A stretch of DNA of 18,950 nt, from positions 1 through 18,950 of the forward strand of contig JBAQWV010000168.1 in the NCBI GenBank assembly GCA_049299095.1, in the 5' to 3' direction. Position numbers and translations under genes: made by a program. Within the stretch, counting starts at the first letter, position 1. Each line of letters opens with the position of its first letter. Source of the stretch: JAAEKA01 sp049299095 (GTDB taxonomy: Bacteria > Chloroflexota > Anaerolineae > JAAEKA01). Positions 14,599-18,950 of the stretch are shown in pieces. The notes below the pieces were generated by a model, which had not been told where the DNA came from, did not search any database, and worked only from the letters and a program-made list of their open reading frames with translations.

Positions 14599-14605
14599 AA
14601 GTGTT
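14575..14605. promoter_or_regulatory. Perfect 12-7-12 inverted repeat, probable operator over the thiolase promoter
   Basis: AACACTTTTGAC (14575-14586) and GTCAAAAGTGTT (14594-14605) are exact reverse complements separated by 7 nt, giving a 31-bp site. It covers the -35 and spacer of the thiolase promoter and lies 57 nt upstream of the signal peptidase -35. Size and symmetry suit a dimeric HTH repressor of the TetR or GntR kind. The regulator gene is not in the window. Confidence 0.8.
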
Positions 14606-14661
14606 GACAAATGTGATATTCGGTACAGCCATGTTACAAGGATGGCATTCATCCGCAAGAC

Positions 14662-14690
14662 TTGCTTCACGCGATGCGGGGTGTTATAAT
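14662..14690 (+). promoter_or_regulatory. Sigma70-type promoter of signal peptidase I (and possibly the BMC locus)
   Basis: TTGCTT (14662-14667) and a perfect TATAAT (14685-14690) are spaced by 17 nt. Transcription would begin near 14697, about 30 nt before the chosen GTG start of lepB. It therefore rules out upstream in-frame start codons for that gene. Confidence 0.85.
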
Positions 14691-14726
14691 ATCCCAGAAT
14701 TTGTTTCAAGGAAGTTGACTGCTGTT

Positions 14727-15410
14727 GTGAACTTAGATACACGCTCGTTTTTACAATCTGACCTCGTTGACCCGCCGCGGTTGCCTTCTGTGGACGACGG
14801 GCCTATCGAGCCACAAATACCCACCTCCGAACCCATGCCCGCCGGTGCACCTACCTCGAATTCATCTTGGGGCGCGGTTCTGCGCGAGGTGCTGGAAACG
14901 ATTATTCTGACTTTGGTGATCTTCCTGCTGGTACGCACGGTGGTACAAAACTTCCGTGTCGAGGGTAGCAGCATGGAACCGAACTTTCACGATCGTCAGT
15001 TCTTGCTGGTCAACAAGCTGGCCTATCGCCTCGGTGAGCCGGTGCGCGGAGATGTGATCGTCTTTCGCTATCCTTACGATCCCAGCCGCGATTTCATCAA
15101 GCGCATCATTGGCCTGCCGGGCGAAATGGTTGAGATCCGCAACGGCGCGGTTTACATCAATAGTCAGCCCATTGAAGATTTGGCAACTGTCAATCAAGCC
15201 AGCTACAGCATGGCTCCGGTTACGCTGGGGCCAGACGAATTCTTTGTACTGGGAGATAATCGCCCCAACTCCAGCGATTCGCATAGCTGGGGCAACCTGC
15301 CAACCAATTTAGTCGTCGGCAAGGTCATCTTCTCTTACTGGCCGCTCAACGACTGGGGCATCGTGCGACACGGCATGACTGACCCGGGCTATCACGCCGC
15401 TACTAACTGA
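14727..15410 (+). CDS. lepB: Signal peptidase I
   Basis: This is a membrane-bound serine protease that removes signal peptides from exported proteins. A 50-residue Pro/Ser-rich cytoplasmic stretch precedes one membrane helix (about 55-75). The catalytic domain follows with the nucleophile S82 (in VEGSSMEPNF), the general-base lysine K125 (RDFIKRIIGLPGE) and the family box GDNRPNSSDSHSWG (177-189). Length is 227 residues. I chose the GTG at 14727 because the promoter TATAAT lies at 14685-14690, which makes an upstream reading from 14592 impossible for this transcript. AAGGAAG lies 12-14 nt upstream, slightly far, and a TTG at 14715 is an alternative. The gap to deoC is only 32 nt with no terminator, so lepB may be co-transcribed with the microcompartment genes. 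Confidence 0.93.
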   Translation: MNLDTRSFLQSDLVDPPRLPSVDDGPIEPQIPTSEPMPAGAPTSNSSWGAVLREVLETIILTLVIFLLVRTVVQNFRVEGSSMEPNFHDRQFLLVNKLAYRLGEPVRGDVIVFRYPYDPSRDFIKRIIGLPGEMVEIRNGAVYINSQPIEDLATVNQASYSMAPVTLGPDEFFVLGDNRPNSSDSHSWGNLPTNLVVGKVIFSYWPLNDWGIVRHGMTDPGYHAATN

Positions 15411-15442
15411 CCCGCGTTGCGGGCAGCCCCTACAGGTACGCT

Positions 15443-16135
15443 ATGACCACGCATCACACCCCTTCCACTGAGCAAATCGCCCGCATGATGGATCACACCT
15501 TGCTGCGGCCTGATGCAACACAAAACGAAGTTTTCAAGCTGTGCAATGAAGCGTTGCAATACCACTTTGCCAGCGTGTGCGTCAATCCCACCTGGGTAGC
15601 CCTCTGCGCCGACATGCTGGCAAGTAGCCCGGTGAAAGTTTGCACCGTAATCGGCTTCCCGCTCGGCGCCACGCTGACGGATGTCAAAGCCTACGAAGCT
15701 GCTCAAGCCATTGGCAACGGCGCGCGCGAGGTGGACATGGTACAAAACATCGGCGCGCTCAAGTCGGGCGACTACCAACTAGTGGCCGACGACGTGGCCG
15801 CAGTGGTGCGCACCGCCCACGATCTGGGAGCCACAGTCAAGGTCATCATCGAAACCGCGCTGCTGACCGAGGAAGAAAAGATCAAAAGCTGTGAAATCGC
15901 CCAGGCAGCAGGCGCTGATTATGTCAAAACATCTACCGGCTTTGCGGCGGGCGGAGCCACCGCGTCTGACGTAGCCTTGATGCGCCGCGTAGTCGGTTCC
16001 TCGATGGGCGTCAAGGCGTCGGGCGGCATCCGCACCGCGCAGGACGCGCTGGCGATGCTCGAAGCCGGAGCCAGCCGTCTGGGGGTTAGCGCCAGCATCA
16101 AGATCCTCGATCAGTTGGCCGGAGGTTCTGCGTGA
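15443..16135 (+). CDS. deoC: Deoxyribose-phosphate aldolase, first gene of the microcompartment locus
   Basis: This class I aldolase splits 2-deoxyribose-5-phosphate into acetaldehyde and glyceraldehyde-3-phosphate. The Schiff-base lysine is K162 in DYVKTSTGF, with D98 (REVDMVQNIG) and K191 (GVKASGGIR) completing the active site. Length (230 aa) is typical. There is no obvious terminal extension of the kind that often serves as an encapsulation peptide, so how it would enter a shell is open. It is followed directly by shell protein genes. DeoC is the signature enzyme of the sugar-phosphate-utilising BMC type, where the shell would confine acetaldehyde. Its stop overlaps the next start by 4 nt (GTGA). 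Confidence 0.96.
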   Translation: MTTHHTPSTEQIARMMDHTLLRPDATQNEVFKLCNEALQYHFASVCVNPTWVALCADMLASSPVKVCTVIGFPLGATLTDVKAYEAAQAIGNGAREVDMVQNIGALKSGDYQLVADDVAAVVRTAHDLGATVKVIIETALLTEEEKIKSCEIAQAAGADYVKTSTGFAAGGATASDVALMRRVVGSSMGVKASGGIRTAQDALAMLEAGASRLGVSASIKILDQLAGGSA

Positions 16136-16419
16136 CATTCTTTTCTGATCGCAATAACACCGCCGCAGATCGTGTTAGTGATCTCGCGGTGCTACTGGGG
16201 CATGTGATGCAGTGCGAAATGTGTCGCGATCGGCTGCTGGAAGCGCCAGAGCGGGCGACCATGGGGCGCAAAATGACCACGGAACAACGTCATCTGATCA
16301 CGCGCCTCACACCGGAAGACTTCGAAAACACCGAAATCCTGGCCGCGGCTATGGGGATCAGTGCCTCCGAGCTGAATGAAGGCATCAATCACCCGCGCGC
16401 CCGGTTGCGCCACCTCTAG
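16132..16419 (+). CDS. Small protein with HxxxCxxC motif in the BMC locus, function unknown
   Basis: This 95-residue protein is read from a GTG overlapping the deoC stop by 4 nt, so it is surely translated with deoC. Residues 24-31 (HVMQCEMC) have the H-x3-C-x2-C spacing found in zinc-binding anti-sigma factor heads (zf-HC2/ZAS), followed by RDRLLE as in that family. The C-terminal half (about 50-95) is charged and helical (LTPEDFENTEILAAAMGISA, then SELNEGI) and resembles no domain I know. There is no membrane helix. It could be a metal-binding regulator, an assembly factor or a cargo adaptor of the compartment. The ZAS resemblance is a short-motif match only. Confidence 0.75.
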   Translation: MTFFSDRNNTAADRVSDLAVLLGHVMQCEMCRDRLLEAPERATMGRKMTTEQRHLITRLTPEDFENTEILAAAMGISASELNEGINHPRARLRHL

Positions 16420-16440
16420 CCCCGGAAAGGATAGGTCGCC

Positions 16441-17076
16441 GTGAGCGTTGACCTGCGTTCCTACGTGTTTTTGGACAGCCTGCAACCGCAGCACGCGGCC
16501 TTTCTAGGCACGGTTGCGCGCGGCTTTTTGCCCTTGCCCTATGACGCGTCACTGTGGATTGAGATTTCCCCCGGCATTGAAATCAACCGCATCACCGACA
16601 TCGCGCTAAAGTCCACGCAGGTGCGGCCCGGGATGCAGATTGTGGAGCGACGCTATGGCCTGCTGGAGGTGCATTCCTCGTCACAGGCCGAAACACGCGC
16701 CGCGGGCGCAGCCATCCTGGAGGCGCTCGGCTTGCAAGAGGCGGACCGCATGAAGCCGCGCATCCTGTCCAGCCAGATCATTCGCAACATTGACGCGCAT
16801 CAGGTACAGCTCATCAACCGGATGCGCCACGGGCACATGCTGCTGGCCGGGCAGACGATGTATGTGCTGGAAGTGGAACCCGCGGGCTACGCGGCACTGG
16901 CGGCGAATGAAGCTGAAAAGCGCGCCGAGATCAACATCCTCGAAGTAGTCGCTTTCGGCGCGTTTGGGCGCGTATATTTGGGCGGTGAAGAGCGCGACAT
17001 CATGGCTGGCTACGATGCCGCAGTAGCCGCTCTGCAAGCCGTCAGTGGTCGTGATCCTGGCGGCGCGGGCGATTAA
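16441..17076 (+). CDS. Tandem-domain BMC shell protein (BMC-T)
   Basis: This 211-residue protein forms pseudohexameric trimers in a microcompartment shell. Two BMC folds can be seen by alignment to the neighbouring BMC-H: about 36-97 (LWIEISPGIEINRITDIALK, then the YGLLEVHS strand) and about 137-202 (MYVLEVEPAGYAALAANEAE, then FGRVYLGGEERD). Each is preceded by a matching extra element (residues 8-35 and 111-136) that shares the spacing Q-x(5)-L-x(5)-RG. So the duplicated unit is nearer 95 residues than one bare domain. The GTG at 16441 has GGAAAGGAT upstream; the gap from the previous gene is 21 nt. BMC-T trimers often have larger, gated pores for bulky cofactors or substrates. Whether it is of the single-layer or stacked type is not decidable here. 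Confidence 0.85.
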   Translation: MSVDLRSYVFLDSLQPQHAAFLGTVARGFLPLPYDASLWIEISPGIEINRITDIALKSTQVRPGMQIVERRYGLLEVHSSSQAETRAAGAAILEALGLQEADRMKPRILSSQIIRNIDAHQVQLINRMRHGHMLLAGQTMYVLEVEPAGYAALAANEAEKRAEINILEVVAFGAFGRVYLGGEERDIMAGYDAAVAALQAVSGRDPGGAGD

Positions 17077-17207
17077 CGGGCTGTTTACGGCTGCAAGGAT
17101 GTCCTTTGCATGAGTTGAGAGTTGAGAATTACGGGTTTACGGATTAAAGCCCGGTTGAAGCAACGACAAGACGGTTTGCACTTGTATTCTGTGCTAAGGA
17201 GAAAGTC

Positions 17208-17501
17208 ATGGCAGAAGCGTTGGGCATGATTGAAACCAAAGGATTTGCCGCTATGGTCGAGGCCTCGGATGCGATGGTCAAGGCCGCCAAGGTGGATCTG
17301 GTAGGTTATGAAAAAATCGGTGGCGGCTATGTAACCGCCATCGTGCGCGGCGATGTCGCGGCCGTCAAGGCCGCGGTGGAAGCCGGTGTGCGCGGCGCAG
17401 AGAAAGTTGGCGAGGTCGTCTCCGTCCACGTCATCCCACGGCCGCACGAGAACGTTGATCGCGTCCTGCCCCTCGGACGCCAAAATCCTGCAGAAAGCTG
17501 A
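17208..17501 (+). CDS. BMC-H hexameric shell protein (PduA/CcmK family)
   Basis: This 97-residue protein is a canonical single-domain BMC protein that builds the hexagonal facets of the shell. Its start MAEALGMIETKGFAAMVEA is the family hallmark, then DAMVKAAKVDLVGYEK, and the central pore loop KIGGGYV (36-42) similar to PduA. The tail after residue 80 is short and polar. The ribosome site AAGGAG lies 7 nt before the ATG at 17208. A 131-nt gap, the longest in this locus, precedes it and contains weak hairpins and a short direct repeat, perhaps an internal promoter or processing site that raises expression of this most abundant shell component. The pyrophosphatase gene follows after 8 nt. Confidence 0.97.
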   Translation: MAEALGMIETKGFAAMVEASDAMVKAAKVDLVGYEKIGGGYVTAIVRGDVAAVKAAVEAGVRGAEKVGEVVSVHVIPRPHENVDRVLPLGRQNPAES

Positions 17502-17509
17502 TTCCTCGT

Positions 17510-18052
17510 ATGCAAAATGTTTGGCGCGAACTGCGCACCGGCCCCAAAGTACCAGATGTTGTTTACGTTATCGTCGAGATCCCCAAAGGCTCGCGCAACA
17601 AGTACGAATACCAAAAGGCTAACGGCGTGATCTTTCTCGATCGCGTCTTGTACTCCTCAATGGTTTACCCCGGCGATTACGGCTTGATCCCGCAGACTTT
17701 CTACGAAGACGGCGACCCGCTGGACATCATCGTGATGGTCAACGAACCGACCTTCCCCGGCTGCATCATTCAGGCACGGCCCATTGGCATCTTCCGCATG
17801 TTGGACCGCGGTCAGGAAGACGCCAAAATCCTGGCCGTACCTGATACCGATCCGCTGTTTCAGGGCTACACCGACCTCAAGGACGTGCCGCAAAGCTTCC
17901 TGAACGAAGTGGCGCACTTCTTCGAAGTCTACAAAGACCTGGAAGGCCAGCGCACCAAGCCCCTTGGCTGGGAAGGCGCGGATGCGGCCAAGGCCGAAAT
18001 CTTGCGCTCCGTTAACCTCTATCGCGAACGCTTCGGGCTGAAGGAACTGTAA
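17510..18052 (+). CDS. ppa: Inorganic pyrophosphatase, family I
   Basis: This 180-residue soluble enzyme hydrolyses pyrophosphate to phosphate with Mg. Family I residues are present: EIPKGSRNKYEY (23-34), YPGDYGLIPQT (53-63), the metal-binding EDGDPLDIIV (66-75) and DAKILAVP (104-111). Length is normal and there is no added targeting tail. Its placement between BMC-H and the MBL/BMC-P genes, 8 nt and 2 nt from its neighbours, ties expression to shell formation. It may be cargo, removing pyrophosphate made in the compartment, or a housekeeping gene captured by the operon. Confidence 0.96.
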   Translation: MQNVWRELRTGPKVPDVVYVIVEIPKGSRNKYEYQKANGVIFLDRVLYSSMVYPGDYGLIPQTFYEDGDPLDIIVMVNEPTFPGCIIQARPIGIFRMLDRGQEDAKILAVPDTDPLFQGYTDLKDVPQSFLNEVAHFFEVYKDLEGQRTKPLGWEGADAAKAEILRSVNLYRERFGLKEL

Positions 18053-18054
18053 TC

Positions 18055-18771
18055 GTGCTGGTAGCGCCCAAACTGCATCTGGTTGACGGGATCGCGCGCG
18101 GCATGGTCAATGCGTATTTATGGGAACGGCCCGACGGTGGCCTGACCCTGATTGACACGGGAATGCCGGCAGATGCGCCGCGCATTCTCGCTTATGTCAA
18201 GTCTCTCAACAACGGCCAGCGGCTGGATCGCATCATCGTCACCCACGCGGACATAGATCATATCGGCGGGCTGGCTGCGATGCAGCAAGCCACTGGCGCG
18301 CGCGTAGTCTGCCACGCAGTCGAAAAGGCCGTTGTTGAAGGCCGCGCGCCGCGCATCATGGGCACGTCTCTGCTGGCGCGTGCGTATGGGCCAGTCTTCG
18401 GCTGGTTCACCCGCACTGCGCTGCATTACCGCCCTGTCCAGCATGTGGACGAGCTGGTACTGGACAAGCAAATCCTGACTGAAGGATTCCAGGTCATCCA
18501 TGTGCCGGGCCACACCGCCGGCCAGATCGCACTATTCGAACCGCAACGCGGCATTTTGATCGTGGCCGATGCACTCAACAATAGCCGCGGCAACGGCCAA
18601 TTCGGCCCGCCCATGCCGCTGGCTACGCCGCACAAAGAGGTGGCGCGGCAGTCAGTGCGCAAACTGGCCGAGCTGAAAGGCATCCAGCTCATCTGCTTCG
18701 GCCACGGTCAGCCCGTGTACGAGCAGGCTGCCGAGCGCCTGCAAGCCTATGCGGCCAGCCTGCCCACCTGA
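18055..18771 (+). CDS. MBL-fold metallo-hydrolase in the BMC locus
   Basis: This 238-residue protein has the metallo-beta-lactamase fold, as in glyoxalase II and related thioester or lactone hydrolases. The metal motif reads THADIDHIGG (63-72), so the usual HxHxDH has Asp66 in place of the second His, a variant I have seen in this subfamily. Further metal ligands are HVPGHTAGQ (near 150), a mid-chain VADAL and CFGHGQP near 217. It starts with a GTG 2 nt after the pyrophosphatase stop, so the two are probably coupled. There is no signal peptide. A thioester- or hemithioacetal-cleaving role fits an aldehyde-handling compartment, but this is speculation. Confidence 0.9.
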   Translation: MLVAPKLHLVDGIARGMVNAYLWERPDGGLTLIDTGMPADAPRILAYVKSLNNGQRLDRIIVTHADIDHIGGLAAMQQATGARVVCHAVEKAVVEGRAPRIMGTSLLARAYGPVFGWFTRTALHYRPVQHVDELVLDKQILTEGFQVIHVPGHTAGQIALFEPQRGILIVADALNNSRGNGQFGPPMPLATPHKEVARQSVRKLAELKGIQLICFGHGQPVYEQAAERLQAYAASLPT

Positions 18772-18788
18772 CTTCGCGTGAGGATGTC

Positions 18789-18950
18789 ATGCTCATAGGC
18801 AAAGTTGTTGGCACTGTTGTCTCTACCGCCAAAGACGAAAAAATGACCGATCTGCGTCTGATGATCGTGCGTCAGGTCGGGGTGGACGGCACGGAAACCG
18901 GTGCGTATGTCGTGGCGGTAGACGCGGTCGGCTCTGGCCCGGGCGAATAC
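18789..18950 (+). CDS. EutN/CcmL-type BMC vertex protein (BMC-P), partial at right edge
   Basis: The 54 codons visible start MLIGKVVGTVVSTAKDEKM and continue with LRLMIVRQVG and VVAVDAVGSGPGEY, the conserved core of the pentameric EutN/CcmL family that caps shell vertices. GAGG lies a few bases before the ATG at 18789. It is 17 nt after the MBL hydrolase stop and runs off the window. About 35-45 residues are missing if length is normal. With BMC-H and BMC-T it completes the minimum set for a closed shell. Confidence 0.93.
   Translation, partial: MLIGKVVGTVVSTAKDEKMTDLRLMIVRQVGVDGTETGAYVVAVDAVGSGPGEY

Noticed and set aside
14604..14632. TTGACA at 14604-14609 as a -35 for signal peptidase I
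   Set aside because: There is no acceptable -10 at 16-18 nt. The downstream TATAAT promoter is far better.
14592..14726. Upstream extension of signal peptidase I
   Set aside because: The TTGCTT-17-TATAAT promoter lies within this extension, so a message from that promoter cannot carry it.
1..18950. CRISPR arrays, transposases or integrases
   Set aside because: No regularly spaced direct repeats and no recombinase or transposase motifs were found on either strand.

Overview
The window reads as a chromosomal piece of a moderately GC-rich bacterium, most likely of the phylum Chloroflexota (class not resolved). This rests on the gene mix: a LuxR-HTH/membrane/Kelch fusion protein, a Ras-like GTPase cluster with a longin/roadblock-like partner, a bacterial acyl-CoA-binding protein, and tightly packed genes with many 1-11 nt overlaps. 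No database search was possible, so the taxonomic call is inference.

Layout. (1) 1-3253, minus strand: a Tat-exported FAD-dependent oxidoreductase followed by a GH13 glucan branching enzyme-like protein that runs off the left edge. (2) 3254-3432: a divergent intergenic region with a long imperfect palindrome. (3) 3433-4696: a DUF1294 membrane protein on the plus strand, then tRNA-Arg(UCU) with its own promoter and terminator, a nucleoside deoxyribosyltransferase-like protein and an acyl-CoA-binding protein, all minus. (4) 4820-12979, minus strand: one long compact block. In transcription order it holds a coiled-coil protein interrupted by an in-frame amber codon, a longin/roadblock-like membrane protein, a Ras-like GTPase, a soluble PAS histidine kinase, an inositol-monophosphatase-family enzyme, two alpha/beta hydrolases and an alkaline-phosphatase-superfamily enzyme. 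The LuxR-Kelch regulator follows after a short gap. (5) 13101-14506, minus strand: an acetyl-CoA acetyltransferase with a good terminator and a sigma70-type promoter overlapped by a perfect 12-7-12 inverted repeat. (6) 14662-18950, plus strand: signal peptidase I with a clear promoter, then a bacterial microcompartment (BMC) locus. That locus holds deoC, a small HxxxCxxC protein, a tandem BMC-T shell protein, a BMC-H shell protein, inorganic pyrophosphatase, an MBL-fold hydrolase and a BMC-P (EutN/CcmL) vertex protein cut by the right edge.

How the genes work together. The right-hand locus encodes all three shell protein classes next to deoxyribose-phosphate aldolase. This fits a sugar-phosphate-utilising (SPU-type) microcompartment in which DeoC releases acetaldehyde. 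The aldehyde-oxidising enzymes expected downstream are not in view. The pyrophosphatase, the MBL hydrolase and the small Cys/His protein are the less explained members. The GTPase block looks like an intracellular signalling module: a GTPase, a candidate GAP/GEF-like membrane partner, a coiled-coil partner sharing a short N-terminal motif with it, and a histidine kinase, translationally coupled to several metabolic hydrolases.
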